Positions 1-8,573 of a stretch of DNA of 48,397 nucleotides are shown in pieces. This DNA comes from Candidatus Dormiibacterota bacterium (lineage in GTDB: Bacteria > Chloroflexota > Dormibacteria > Dormibacterales > Dormibacteraceae): NCBI GenBank assembly GCA_003139695.1, contig PLJM01000018.1:241348-289744 (forward strand). The letters are read 5' to 3'. The position numbers and the translations under genes are program-made. The notes under the pieces were generated by a model that saw only the letters and a list, made by a program, of their open reading frames with translations, did no database searches and was not told the origin of the DNA. The stretch's first letter is position 1; every line of letters starts with the position of its first letter.

Positions 1-398
1 ACCCAGCGGACCCATTCCCAGCGCGCCATCGGCGTAATACCTTTCCATAGCTCTCGGATCTTCTGAGGCGCAGCTGCCAGCGCTGTGTCAAGATCCTGTG
101 GCACGTTCGGCTCCGGCCAGTCTTTGAGTGGCTCCATTTCGACGGTCGCGGTGTCACCCGCGCTTAAAGCAGCGATTCGTTGCAGCTTTCCTTCAATCCT
201 CATCCAGTGGCCAAAATAGCCGTCTGGTTCCACCACCGTCTGGAACCCATTGCCATTGATCGTTCCTTTTACTGCCACCTGCCCGCGCGACGGCAGTTTC
301 ACGCTCGCTTTCTCAGGCAAGCGCAAAACAGTCCAGTTGGCGATCGTGTACAGCGTGGCGTCAAAGCGAATTGTTGGCACCCCTGAGCGCTGACTCAT
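1..398 (-). CDS. YdeI/OmpD-associated, DUF1905-type protein (partial)
   Basis: This reading frame starts at ATG 398 on the minus strand and runs off the left edge, so the C-terminus is missing. About 132 residues are visible. The translation starts MSQRSGVPTIRFDATLY and contains a DUF1905-like beta-barrel stretch (KLPSRGQVAVKGTING, then EPDGYFGHW) followed by the segment TPMARWEWVRW, which in this family leads into the YdeI-type helical domain (family knowledge). Proteins of this architecture are annotated as bacteriocin-protection YdeI/OmpD-associated; the biochemical role is not established. No clear Shine-Dalgarno sequence precedes the ATG. The neighbour at 550-1434 is also on the minus strand, with a 150-bp gap. 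The family call is fairly secure, the function is not. Confidence 0.72.
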   Translation of the reverse strand, partial: MSQRSGVPTIRFDATLYTIANWTVLRLPEKASVKLPSRGQVAVKGTINGNGFQTVVEPDGYFGHWMRIEGKLQRIAALSAGDTATVEMEPLKDWPEPNVPQDLDTALAAAPQKIRELWKGITPMARWEWVRW

Positions 399-549
399 GT
401 AGTCATATATTTTGCGGTCCCACGGCCGCGATCTCAACGTCCGGGCCACCAAGTCCGGGTGGTCATCAGCCTCTAAAGGCGTGCACCTGCAACCCCCTCC
501 CCCACAAAGGATTGCCGCCCCGAACCGTCCGTTGTCGAAGCTCCCGAGT

Positions 550-1434
550 TTAGGGCCGGACGCGTTCTGCGACCAGCACCGGACGCCCGGTGGTGCGCAA
601 CAGATTGTGCGAAACCGAACCGAGCATCAGGCTGCCGAGATCCCCCATGCGGCTCGAGCCGACCACGATCACGTCTGCTCCCCAGGCCTCGGCAATTTCG
701 GCCACGGTCTTTGCGACTGGGCCCGCATGAGCGACAGTCCCCTCGCTTGTCACCCCTGCTTCGCCCAGCAGCCTTATGGCAGCCGCCATCGTGGTTCGGA
801 TCTCATCGTCCGACTCGACATACGCAAGCCCTTGGGCGCCAAAGATGGCCTGGGCGACGTGGACGACCATCACCTTCGACTTCGTTTCAGCTGCAGAGGC
901 GATCGCAGCACGGACACCGGGGCCGAGGTCATCTCCGCCGGCGATGGCCAGCAGCACTCGGCGGGCCCCGCCAGTCGGGCCGGGGGCGTGCCCGCGCACG
1001 ATCAGTACAGGACAGTCGACTACACGGAGCACCTGATGGCTGACGCTGTGCTTGAACATCGACTGCCAGTCGGAGAGCCCACGCGAACCGACGACAACCA
1101 GGTCCGCCTTGAATTCACGCGCGGCGATCGCGACGGCGTCGGCGACGTGCTCGCTGTCGGCTCTCAGGATCTCACTGTCCGTGCGCACTCCAGCCGCATG
1201 CATGCGCTCGACGGCGGCGCCGACCAGCTTCTCGGCTTCGCTTCTGACCTCGATGTCCCAATGCCCATGAGGATGGTGCACCTCGAGGTTCCAGACATGC
1301 GCGACCCGAACCTCGGCCGACGAGTGCGAGTCACGGAGCAAGGCGATCGTAGCGTCAATAGCCGCGTCAGCCTCCTCACTAGCATCGGTCGCGAGCAGGA
1401 CTCTCTTGAAGCCAGTTCGGGTATTCATGACCAC
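550..1434 (-). CDS. Tandem-domain universal stress protein
   Basis: 294 residues, about twice a single UspA domain. Domain 1 spans about residues 9-146 and domain 2 about 155-290; each begins with a beta strand leading to an acidic residue (VLLATDAS; VLLAIAGGDD) and ends with a VVGS-type strand. The second domain keeps the nucleotide-loop pattern G-x2-G-x9-G-S (GSSRMGDLGSLMLGSVS); the first is more divergent (GSRGLSDWQSMFKHSVS) and may not bind ATP. Cytoplasmic stress and starvation proteins of this type are common in Actinobacteria. A GTG at 1434 lies about 9 nt after a G-rich Shine-Dalgarno (GGGGGG), while ATG 1428 is six bases further, so GTG is preferred. Divergent from the metal ATPase. 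Confidence 0.88.
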   Translation of the reverse strand: MVMNTRTGFKRVLLATDASEEADAAIDATIALLRDSHSSAEVRVAHVWNLEVHHPHGHWDIEVRSEAEKLVGAAVERMHAAGVRTDSEILRADSEHVADAVAIAAREFKADLVVVGSRGLSDWQSMFKHSVSHQVLRVVDCPVLIVRGHAPGPTGGARRVLLAIAGGDDLGPGVRAAIASAAETKSKVMVVHVAQAIFGAQGLAYVESDDEIRTTMAAAIRLLGEAGVTSEGTVAHAGPVAKTVAEIAEAWGADVIVVGSSRMGDLGSLMLGSVSHNLLRTTGRPVLVAERVRP

Positions 1435-2018
1435 AGTGTTTCACCCCCCTGCAAGTCCGGATAGGGTCGAAAGGCCTGACACTTCCAGTCACGAGGCCCC
1501 GGGCCATCACGTCGTCAGGCCGTGAGGGCCGATTGACCTTTCCGGAGGGTGACGAGCGGCCGTGTATTAGAAAGCGCTCGCGTGCGAGCCTGAATCGGAT
1601 GGCGAAAAACAGAATCCGTCTGCTACTTGAGGCCGACCTTGAGGTGCTCAGTCCGGGCGCGAACTCGCTCATCCAAACCAAGGTCGACAAGGCCGTATTG
1701 GCCGAAGGCGGCAAAGCTCGCGGGACGATCCAGCACGCGGAAAGCACCAAGCCTGGTGTCGTGGGGATGGCCGTTTACCCGACCGAGTCTGTGGCCCTAG
1801 TGGTCCCCGGTGTGCCTGAGATCGGTTCGCAGCGCCGAGCAGAGCACGCAACTTCTCAGCCGGCGCCTGCCAGGCGCCTTGTTGGCGCCAGGCTGCGCCG
1901 GGAGTCACGCCACCTCGGTCGTTCCCAACAGGACCACTCGGCTCCAAGCCGGCTGCCCCACGCACTCGGCCGCCGGAAACTCTCCGACCGGCAGCACGAA
2001 GGCAATCCGGTCGCGATT
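1435..2018. other. Intergenic leader upstream of the P-type ATPase
   Basis: The frame of the ATPase stays open upstream to 1533, but the extra 162 residues are Arg/Ser/His-rich, have no metal-binding CxxC (HMA) motif and resemble no domain I recognise. I read it as mainly untranslated or regulatory DNA. An ATG at about 1600 (MAKNRIRLLLEADL) in the same frame is the only alternative with some protein-like character. Confidence 0.4.
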
Positions 2019-3917
2019 ATGGTCGTAGTCCTCGCCGCGCTCGTGACAGGGGCGGCCCTCTGGCTGTTCGGGGCGCACCCAGCCGCCGACCTCGTGTGGG
2101 CGGCAGCTGTCGTGGTGGCGCTGATCCCTCTCGGGATCTCGGTAGCGCGAGATCTCATTCATCGCGAGACGGGCGTCGATCTCATCGCACTCCTGGCGAT
2201 GGTGGGTTCGCTCATCCTTGGCCAGTACCTCGCCGGTGCGGTGGTCGGGCTGATGCTGTCGGGCGGTCAGGCACTGGAGCGCTACGCGAGCTCTCGTGCG
2301 CGCCGCGAGCTCTCCGCGCTGTTGGCGAGAGCACCACACGTCGTGCACCGCTACGAGGACGGCAAACTCACCTCGCCGGACATCACCGAGGTGAAAAGAG
2401 GCGACCTGCTGCTGGTCAAGCCTGGCGAGATCGTTCCGGTTGACGGGGTAATCGCCTCAGCCGCCGCGGTCCTCGACGAATCCGCGCTCACCGGCGAATC
2501 GCGGCCGGCCGAGCGTCTCATCGGCGAAACAGTGCGCAGTGGCACCGTGAACGCAGGACCGCCATTTGATTTTCACGCGCTCACGACTGCCGAGGAGAGC
2601 ACGTACGCCGGCATCGTCCGCTTGGTGCGCGAAGCTCAGGTATCGAAGGCTCCCTTCGTGCGATTAGCGGACCGCTACGCACTTTGGTTCCTACCATTCA
2701 CGCTTTTGGTGGCGGCGGCAGCGTGGGCTGTGTCCGGCGACCCGATTCGCGCCCTTGCCGTGCTCGTCGTCGCGACACCCTGTCCATTGATCTTGGCCGC
2801 CCCGGTAGCCATCGTCGCCGGCATCTCGAGGGCCGCGAACCGAGGCGTCATCGTCAAGGGCGGTGGGGCGCTCGAGACCCTGGCCAGAGCCCGCACGCTC
2901 GTGTTTGACAAAACCGGCACGCTGACGGCGGGGACGCCCCGAGTCGCATCTGTTGAGACCTTCGGAGCATCCGATGCCGACACCGTGCTGCGAATGGCCG
3001 CGTCCTTGGATCAGGTGTCAGCGCACGTGTTCGCAAATGCCATCGTCGCCGCAGCGCGCCGACGAAGCCTAGACCTCGAATTTCCCACCGCGGTCCAGGA
3101 GCACGCCGGCAAAGGAATCGAAGGGGCGGTGGGCGGACGGAGAGTCGCGCTGGGTCAGGCGAAGTGGCTCTCATCCGGCAAGGCCCTGTCCGAGGCTGCG
3201 GTCCGCTTACGCGGCCGAATCGAGCTCATGGGAATTTCGAGCGTGTTTGTCGCTTTGGATGGGCAGGTGGCTGGCGCTCTGGTTATGGACGACCCGATTC
3301 GCGCCGACACCCCCCACGCACTTGCCGCCCTACGCCGGTCAGGCATCAGCCGGATCGTCGTCCTCAGTGGCGACCGCGACGATGTCGCGCAGTCGGTGGG
3401 CTCAGCTTTGGGCGTAGACGCAGTGCTGTCGGAGCGGACACCCGCAGAGAAGGTGCAGGCAGTCCTATGGGAGCGCGAGCGCGCGGTTACGGTGATGGTG
3501 GGAGACGGGGTCAACGATGCGCCAGCATTGGCCGCGGCCGACGTCGGAATCGCGATGGGCGCGCGTGGCGCAACCGCATCGTCGGAGGCCGCGGATGCAG
3601 TCATCGTGGTTGACAGTCTCGATCGAGTAGCTGAGGCGATCCTCATTGCGCGGAGGGCGCGTCACATTGCAGTTCAGAGCGTGATCGTCGGCATGGCTCT
3701 GTCTGGCATCGGGATGGTCCTCGCGACGTTTGGGGTGCTGTCACCTGTGGCCGGTGCCGTCTTCCAGGAGGCGATCGACGTGGCCGTGGTCCTCAATGCG
3801 TTGAGGGCGCTGGCAGGCGGAGCAACGGACGTGGAGCATTGTCCCGGGGGTGATACGCAAACGCCGCGGGCTATGGCCCGGGGAGCGGACTTTGCAGCAG
3901 GAGGTCATGTCTCATGA
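2019..3917 (+). CDS. Heavy-metal translocating P1B-type ATPase without HMA domain
   Basis: About 632 residues from ATG 2019. The family landmarks appear in order: two N-terminal membrane pairs, actuator motif TGES, the intramembrane metal site TPCP (residues 253-256) in place of the usual CPC, phosphorylation motif DKTGTLT with Asp297, the ATP-domain hinge GDGVNDAP, and a C-terminal helix with QEAIDVAVVLNALR. The N-domain His-Pro pair expected for P1B pumps reads His-Val here (SAHVFANA). It is an inner-membrane pump; the TPC site puts it among less-studied P1B subgroups, so the exported metal is not assigned. The start at 2019 fits homologues that begin just before the first helix (ALWLFGAHPAADLVWAA). 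The stop overlaps the next gene by 4 nt (ATGA), indicating co-translation with the RDD protein. Confidence 0.88.
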   Translation: MVVVLAALVTGAALWLFGAHPAADLVWAAAVVVALIPLGISVARDLIHRETGVDLIALLAMVGSLILGQYLAGAVVGLMLSGGQALERYASSRARRELSALLARAPHVVHRYEDGKLTSPDITEVKRGDLLLVKPGEIVPVDGVIASAAAVLDESALTGESRPAERLIGETVRSGTVNAGPPFDFHALTTAEESTYAGIVRLVREAQVSKAPFVRLADRYALWFLPFTLLVAAAAWAVSGDPIRALAVLVVATPCPLILAAPVAIVAGISRAANRGVIVKGGGALETLARARTLVFDKTGTLTAGTPRVASVETFGASDADTVLRMAASLDQVSAHVFANAIVAAARRRSLDLEFPTAVQEHAGKGIEGAVGGRRVALGQAKWLSSGKALSEAAVRLRGRIELMGISSVFVALDGQVAGALVMDDPIRADTPHALAALRRSGISRIVVLSGDRDDVAQSVGSALGVDAVLSERTPAEKVQAVLWERERAVTVMVGDGVNDAPALAAADVGIAMGARGATASSEAADAVIVVDSLDRVAEAILIARRARHIAVQSVIVGMALSGIGMVLATFGVLSPVAGAVFQEAIDVAVVLNALRALAGGATDVEHCPGGDTQTPRAMARGADFAAGGHVS

Positions 3918-4399
3918 ACCCAACACGGCCGGAAGCCAGACAAGAAATGGATGCCCTGACCGCGCGCCACGCAGGATTCTGGATTCGCGTGCTGGCGCAG
4001 TTGATCGACGCTGCCCTTCTGGCTCTCGTCGGTGGCGTCCTGACTGAACTCAGTTTCCACCCGCGCGCGCTTGATTTCGCGGATACCGGTCCCAGCGCCC
4101 TCTTGTCGCTGCTCTACTTCGGCGTCTTCTGGTCGAAGGTAGGAGGCGGGCAGACTGTCGGCATGCGATTTCTCGGTCTGCGGGTCGTGGGTACCGACGG
4201 CCAACTGGTTGGCGTTGGGACGGCAGTCATCCGCTGGCTTGGGCTGGTGGTTTCCATCAGTGTCCTCTTCCTGGGCGTGATCTGGGTCGCGTTCGACCCA
4301 CAGAAGCAAGGCTGGCACGACAAACTCGCCGGCACGTACGTAGTGAATGTGGGATCAGTTGAAGCTGGCGACCAACACAGATCGCAAGCGGCATCGTAA
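3914..4399 (+). CDS. RDD family membrane protein
   Basis: 161 residues with about three hydrophobic segments. The RDD signature residues are visible: Arg and Asp in GFWIRVLAQLIDAALL, the GMRFLGLRVV strand, and the terminal FDPQKQGWHDKLAGTYVV. RDD proteins are small integral membrane proteins, some linked to ion transport. The ATG overlaps the stop of the P1B ATPase by 4 nt, so the two form an operon and the protein may assist or modulate the pump (inference). Confidence 0.85.
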   Translation: MNPTRPEARQEMDALTARHAGFWIRVLAQLIDAALLALVGGVLTELSFHPRALDFADTGPSALLSLLYFGVFWSKVGGGQTVGMRFLGLRVVGTDGQLVGVGTAVIRWLGLVVSISVLFLGVIWVAFDPQKQGWHDKLAGTYVVNVGSVEAGDQHRSQAAS

Positions 4400-4530
4400 A
4401 AGACGGTCTGCTAGGCCTCGAAGAACATCAGCTGTCAAACCATTTCGCCTTGAGTCCCTAAACGATCCGTCCAAGGGCGAAGCGCTTTCTGCATCGAGAC
4501 TCGCTCGACCATGTCGGTCGCGCAGGAAAC

Positions 4531-4717
4531 TGGTTGGGGGCCCGGGATTTGAACCCGGAGCCTCACGGTCCCGAAAATCTAAGCGGTTTCGTCCACTGAG
4601 ACTGTTTCCGCGGGTTTTGAGCTCAATTCGACGCCCCGCAAGAAGGATTTGAGGGCAATTCAGCCACTGGTATCGCCAGGATTGCCACATGAACTACTAC
4701 ATGACCTTGCGGTTAAC
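4531..4717 (-). repeat. tRNA-Pro-half repeat, copy A (attachment-site-like)
   Basis: Read on the minus strand, 4575-4531 is 45 nt from an anticodon loop (TTCGGGA, anticodon CGG) through T arm (TTCAAAT loop, CCGGG/CCCGG stem) to a CCA end, the 3' half of tRNA-Pro(CGG). The 5' half is absent. Inside, at 4684-4705, is the arm motif (CCACATGAAC then TACTACATGA), followed by TTGCGGTTAAC. Same orientation and architecture as copies F, G and H. The acceptor strand reads GCCCCCA rather than GCCCCCG, a single change. It lies in the gap between the RDD gene and the kinase stump, and no gene crosses it. Confidence 0.85.
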
Positions 4718-4933
4718 AGATCCCCGATGCCGGCGGTCCCGAGAGCGCGTACCACAGTGTCACGCCCGCCTCCGAAAGGCGCGGACGTACAGGCCCAGCT
4801 GTAAACCCGTCGCTCTGAGATCGGAAGGCCCCCACCGCCAAGCTCCGGGCCATAAGGCCCCTGCAAACGGAGGGCAGGCGGGCAGTGTCAACGCACGGCG
4901 ACTTGGGACCTTTTGCGCGCAAACATTGAGTAA

Positions 4934-5263
4934 TTGGGAGTCGTGGGCCCGGTCTTCGCCCTCTTCACGGTGGGGTACATCCTTGGCGTCTGGATGGCAT
5001 GCCTGGTTTTCAGGCAGCCGCAACGCGCATACGAGGACGGTGTCCGCGCAATGGAGGGGGAGGATTTTCTCGCTCGCATGCGGGCGGGGGGTGGCACGCG
5101 CCTCCCGGTTGTCGTACTGACCGTGAAGAAACTCGCGCCCGGGGAGATATCAGCGCTCGAGACGGCGGGCGCGATGGCCGTTCTGCCCAAGCAGGCCGGC
5201 TCCCCGCAGGCCCCGGTGGCCTTGATCGCCGAGGCGTTGACTCTCGCCCCGGTGGCCGGATGA
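4934..5263 (+). pseudogene. C-terminal stump of a hybrid histidine kinase receiver domain
   Basis: From about 5059 the product matches the last 70 residues of the hybrid kinase at 5782-7662: both have GEDFLARMR or GEDFLARLR, then LPVVVLT or LPVVVVT, then TAGAMAVL or TAGAVAVL, and a closing IAEAL or IADAL. Everything upstream in the kinase (PAS, HisKA, ATPase, phospho-Asp) is missing; instead the frame opens with about 38 residues containing one hydrophobic stretch (VFALFTVGYILGVWMACLVF), possibly a fused leftover or spurious. The stop overlaps the next regulator start (ATGA), just where the intact kinase meets its regulator. It is best read as the remains of an ancestral duplicated kinase; expression of a membrane-tethered stump cannot be excluded. 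Confidence 0.7.
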
Positions 5264-5658
5264 GAACTCGCATCCCGCCCGGGCTGCGGATCCTACGGAC
5301 CGTGCTCATCGCCGACGACGAGTCGAGCATGCGCCTGCTGGTGCACGCCACGATCGAGTCCGACGACTACACGGTGGTCGAGGCCGCCGATGGCGCGGAG
5401 GCCTGGGCGATGATCCAGCAGCACAAGCCGTCACTGGTCCTGCTCGACGTGCAGATGCCCGGGCGAAGCGGCCTCGAGGTGCTGCGGTTGGTCAAGGAGG
5501 ACCCGAGCCTCGTGGCGACCCGAGTGATCCTCCTGACGTCCAGGGCGCAGGAGAAGGATGTGGAGGCGGGCTTGATCGCCGGTGCTGATTTCTATCTGAC
5601 CAAGCCTTTCTCCCCTCTGGACCTCCTAACTCGGGTTGAAGAAGCGCTCCAACTCTGA
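5260..5658 (+). CDS. Single-domain response regulator (CheY/DivK-like), copy 1
   Basis: 132 residues, one receiver domain and no output domain. Acidic pair Asp19-Asp20, phospho-acceptor Asp63 in VLLDVQMPG, Thr93 switch and Lys115 in LTKPFSP are all present, so it should be phosphorylatable. The ATG overlaps the preceding stop (4 nt). It is the same length as the regulator at 7662-8060 and collinear with it (LVLLDVQMPGR, ATRVILLT, YLTKPFSP shared), so the two arose by tandem duplication of a kinase-regulator unit. With its own kinase reduced to a stump, it probably receives phosphate from the intact kinase downstream (inference). Confidence 0.9.
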   Translation: MRTRIPPGLRILRTVLIADDESSMRLLVHATIESDDYTVVEAADGAEAWAMIQQHKPSLVLLDVQMPGRSGLEVLRLVKEDPSLVATRVILLTSRAQEKDVEAGLIAGADFYLTKPFSPLDLLTRVEEALQL

Positions 5659-5795
5659 TGGTGCTGCCCGTCTACCAGGCTGTGGCCAACATGCTGCAGA
5701 GCGAGCTGACCAACCAGTCCACCGTTCGTGGGCGCTCAGGCAGACTCGAGATCTACCGGATGTCCTTGATTGGGGATCGCTGTGACCTGGCCTGA
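5658..5795 (+). CDS. Possible 45-residue ORF between regulator and kinase
   Basis: An ATG overlaps the stop of the response regulator (TGATG) and opens a 45-codon frame (MVLPVYQAVANMLQSELTN and so on) ending at 5795, just before the kinase. The tight overlap favours translation, but there is no recognisable domain and the composition is neutral. If it is real, the kinase more likely starts at ATG 5821. It could also be a scar of the duplication that produced the two regulator copies. Confidence 0.3.
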   Translation: MVLPVYQAVANMLQSELTNQSTVRGRSGRLEIYRMSLIGDRCDLA

Positions 5796-7662
5796 TGCTC
5801 CGTCGACTGCTCGGTCAGAGATGAGTTCTTCGATGATGCCAGGCGCCATGTACGAAAGCTTCTTTTCGCTCTCCGTTGACATGCTTTGCGTGGCTGGGTA
5901 TGACGGCTTCTTCAAGCATCTCAATCCTGCATGGACCCAAACGCTCGGCTTCACGGATGCCGAGCTTATGGCGCGACCCTTCCTCGATTTCGTCCATCCC
6001 GACGACCGACTCGCGACAGTCGACGTGGTCGAGAAGCTCGCCAAAGGGGCCAAGATTGTCAACTTCAAGAATCGCTACGAATGCCGCGATGGCACGTACC
6101 GCTGGCTGGCCTGGACGGCGATTCCGGCGGAACCGGCGGGACTGATCTACGCGGTGGGGCGCGACGTCACACAAGAAGTCCGAGCAGAGGCCGATCTCAA
6201 AGATGCGAATCTCTCCGCTGCGACTCGTCTGGCCTTGCTCACGGCCCTGATCGATGCGATCGGCGTCGGGGTGATCCTCGTTGATCGTGAGCACGTAGTG
6301 GCACATTGGAACCAAGAGGCCAGTCGTTTGACCGGGATCTCTGTTGAACAAGCCCTGGGACAGCCGATGAGGCTGCTGGGGGCGTTGTTCGCTGCCCGGG
6401 TGGAGGATAGTCCCGGTCTCCAGCCCCACTTCGAGCGAGCCTCTCGCTTGCCAGCCGAGTCCTTCCGTTTCGCGATGACAATCCTCGACCCCCGTCGGGA
6501 ACTCGAAGTCACCGTTTCCCCCGCCGTTTTGACATCTCAGCGCGGGCAGGTCGGCTTTGTGATGGTGCTCCACGACATCACTGCGGCGAAAGAGCTGGAC
6601 CGAGCGAAGGACGAGCTGATTGCGATGGTAAGCCACGAGCTCCGCACCCCACTCGCAAGCCTGGTCGGCTTCACGGAGCTGCTCCTTACTCGCGAATTCT
6701 CAGAAGCGCAACAAGACCAGTACCTCGAAACCATGCTCCACGAAGGCCGGCGCCTCACAGAGCTCATCAATGACTTCCTTGACCTCCAGCGAATGGAAGG
6801 GGGGTACAAGGGGCTGGATCTCGGCCCGGCTGACTTGCCGACGCTCATCGCGCGCGCAGTAACCACTGCGGGCGATAACCCTCGAACGCCGATCGAAATC
6901 GATTTGCCCAAAGACCTTCCACTGGTGATGGCCGACGCCAATGCAATCCTCCAGGTCCTCATCAACTTGCTGTCGAATGCGCGCAAGTACTCGCCCGCCG
7001 GAGGCGCGATCCGAATAGGCGCCAGCGTCATTGGCGACGCTGTTGAAGTTTCAATCCAGGATCACGGGCTCGGCATCCCCGCCGAGGCGCTATCCAAGCT
7101 TTTCTTCAAGTTTTACCGCGTCGCCAACGCCGACCGCCGGCTGATCTCGGGTACAGGTCTAGGCCTGGCCATCAGCCGACGAATCATCGAAGCGCATGGG
7201 GGCCGCGTCGGCGTCGAGTCGGGAGGGCTAGGGCAAGGTTCTCGCTTTCACTTCACGTTGCGCGCAGCCAGCCCCGGTGCCAAGTTGGGAGACGTTCTCA
7301 TCGTCGAGGACGACTCCGGCTTCGCCCGACTCCTGGAAGCCGAGCTCGCGCTTAAGGGCCTGAGCTCAGTTTGGGCTCCTGATGCTGAGACGGCCGATCA
7401 ACTCATCGGACAGATGGCGGCGCGCGCCGTAGTACTCGACCTGCTTTTGCCGGCAGCCAGCGGCGAGGACTTCCTCGCCCGATTGCGCGCTTCTCGCGGC
7501 GAGCTTCCGGTAGTGGTGGTGACCATCAAGGAACTCGACGCCACAGAAACTCTTGCACTGCGCACAGCGGGTGCGGTAGCGGTGCTGAAGAAGCACTCAG
7601 GCGCCGCAAAAGAGGCGGCGGCTTTCATCGCAGACGCCCTCACGCCTCGGGAAGCGCATTAG
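5782..7662 (+). CDS. Hybrid sensor histidine kinase (PAS-PAS-HisKA-HATPase-receiver)
   Basis: About 626 residues, no clear membrane segment, so a cytoplasmic sensor. With numbering from the TTG at 5770: PAS 1 at about 28-135 (NPAWTQTLGF, VHPDDR), PAS 2 at about 155-270, HisKA with phosphorylated His289 in SHELRTPLAS, ATPase N box with Asn399 and Asn403, G boxes DHGLGIP and GTGLGLAISRR, and a C-terminal receiver with Asp557 in VVLDLLLP and Lys607. Starts are uncertain: TTG 5770, GTG 5782 (after GGGG) or ATG 5821. The stop TAG shares one base with the GTG of the regulator at 7662, so kinase and regulator are coupled. Likely phosphorelay: PAS-sensed signal, His289, Asp557, then the single-domain regulators. 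Confidence 0.92.
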   Translation: MTWPDAPSTARSEMSSSMMPGAMYESFFSLSVDMLCVAGYDGFFKHLNPAWTQTLGFTDAELMARPFLDFVHPDDRLATVDVVEKLAKGAKIVNFKNRYECRDGTYRWLAWTAIPAEPAGLIYAVGRDVTQEVRAEADLKDANLSAATRLALLTALIDAIGVGVILVDREHVVAHWNQEASRLTGISVEQALGQPMRLLGALFAARVEDSPGLQPHFERASRLPAESFRFAMTILDPRRELEVTVSPAVLTSQRGQVGFVMVLHDITAAKELDRAKDELIAMVSHELRTPLASLVGFTELLLTREFSEAQQDQYLETMLHEGRRLTELINDFLDLQRMEGGYKGLDLGPADLPTLIARAVTTAGDNPRTPIEIDLPKDLPLVMADANAILQVLINLLSNARKYSPAGGAIRIGASVIGDAVEVSIQDHGLGIPAEALSKLFFKFYRVANADRRLISGTGLGLAISRRIIEAHGGRVGVESGGLGQGSRFHFTLRAASPGAKLGDVLIVEDDSGFARLLEAELALKGLSSVWAPDAETADQLIGQMAARAVVLDLLLPAASGEDFLARLRASRGELPVVVVTIKELDATETLALRTAGAVAVLKKHSGAAKEAAAFIADALTPREAH

Positions 7663-8060
7663 TGAGGAACAACCCGACCGCCTCAGCACGCATCCGCCGC
7701 ACCGTGATCATCGCCGATGACGAACCTAGCCTTCGCATCCTGGTGCGTGCAACTGTCGGGACCGACGACTACAACGTCGTCGAGGCTTGCGACGGTGACG
7801 AGGCCTGGTCTTTGATCCAAGAGCACCGGCCGTCATTGGTCCTCCTCGACGTACAGATGCCGGGGCGGACGGGTCTGGAGATTTTGCATGCGATCAAATC
7901 AGACCCTAACCTCACCGCGACCCGAGTAATACTGCTGACGGCGTCAGCTCAGGAATCCGACATCAGAGCGGGGTTAGTCGCCGGCGCCGATGCCTACTTG
8001 ACCAAGCCTTTTTCGCCGCGCGATCTCTTGTCGCGGCTGGACGAGGCGCTCGAGCTTTGA
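7662..8060 (+). CDS. Single-domain response regulator, copy 2
   Basis: 132 residues starting at a GTG that shares its first base with the kinase stop codon. The receiver has Asp19-Asp20, phospho-Asp63 in LLDVQMPGR, Thr93 and Lys115 in LTKPFSP. It has no DNA-binding domain, so output must be by protein interaction or phosphotransfer. Paralogue of 5260-5658 with identical length and the same position directly behind a receiver-ending kinase frame. Confidence 0.92.
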   Translation: MRNNPTASARIRRTVIIADDEPSLRILVRATVGTDDYNVVEACDGDEAWSLIQEHRPSLVLLDVQMPGRTGLEILHAIKSDPNLTATRVILLTASAQESDIRAGLVAGADAYLTKPFSPRDLLSRLDEALEL

Positions 8061-8573
8061 TACAGACCCCCTGGGAGGCCTGTGGGATTCAGAAAGTACG
8101 TCAGGCCGCAATTGGCGTTGCGGAATAATCACTCAATAGCCCTCCCAGCCTCGCGCGTCTTCCAATAATAGTGGCGTCTGGCCGTCGAATTGGCGCGCCT
8201 ATGGACGCGGGAGGCCGAAGGCCGCAGCTGCGGTGAGGGCGTTCATCGTTGTAGTGCAACGGACTCGAGGACGCTGAGTTCTGAGGGTGGCGCCACCACG
8301 GCTCGAATCCGCCGCCGCCCGGCCAGGGGATGGCACAGGAAGAGCCACCAGCCAGCCACATTAATAAATAGTCGCGAGCAGCAAGGCGGCGCCGTGCGTT
8401 AAATCGCCAAGAATGACTGACCAATCGTCCTTTCCGAGCTTTGATCTCGAGTACCGAGCGTACGCATGTTCGGGACAAGGCGCGTACCTGGCAGCTACTC
8501 TGAGGCGCGATTAGCGGCGGAGTCACGTTCCTACGTGGGCCGGAACTTGTGATAGAGCTACCGATCCAATTAG
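8061..8573. other. Gene-free stretch upstream of the DUF11-sortase gene
   Basis: About 510 bp without a convincing gene. Frames on both strands are Arg/Pro-rich shadows. It starts with short repeat R2 (8081-8110). The rest probably contains the promoter and leader for the giant surface protein, but I see no clear -35/-10 pair. Confidence 0.5.
8081..8110 (+). repeat. Short dispersed repeat R2, copy 1
   Basis: Thirty bases matching 22700-22729 at 28 of 30 positions (core GATTCAGAAAGTAC then TCAGGC). The second copy abuts repeat R3 and the tRNA-Pro half of copy C. This copy lies 20 bp after the response regulator stop. It does not look like tRNA sequence. Confidence 0.7.

Noticed and set aside
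412..1464. Long plus-strand ORF opposite the universal stress protein
   Set aside because: Mirror frame of a clear tandem Usp gene; Arg/His/Gly-rich without a domain.
1533..2018. N-terminal extension of the metal ATPase as a metal-binding domain
   Set aside because: No CxxC or His-rich motif, low-complexity Arg/Ser composition, and homologues start just before the first helix.
4531..4575. Functional tRNA-Pro genes at the repeat copies
   Set aside because: No D arm, 5' acceptor strand or 5' anticodon strand is present in any copy; the sequence before the anticodon loop (TAGAT and similar) cannot pair with CCGTG.
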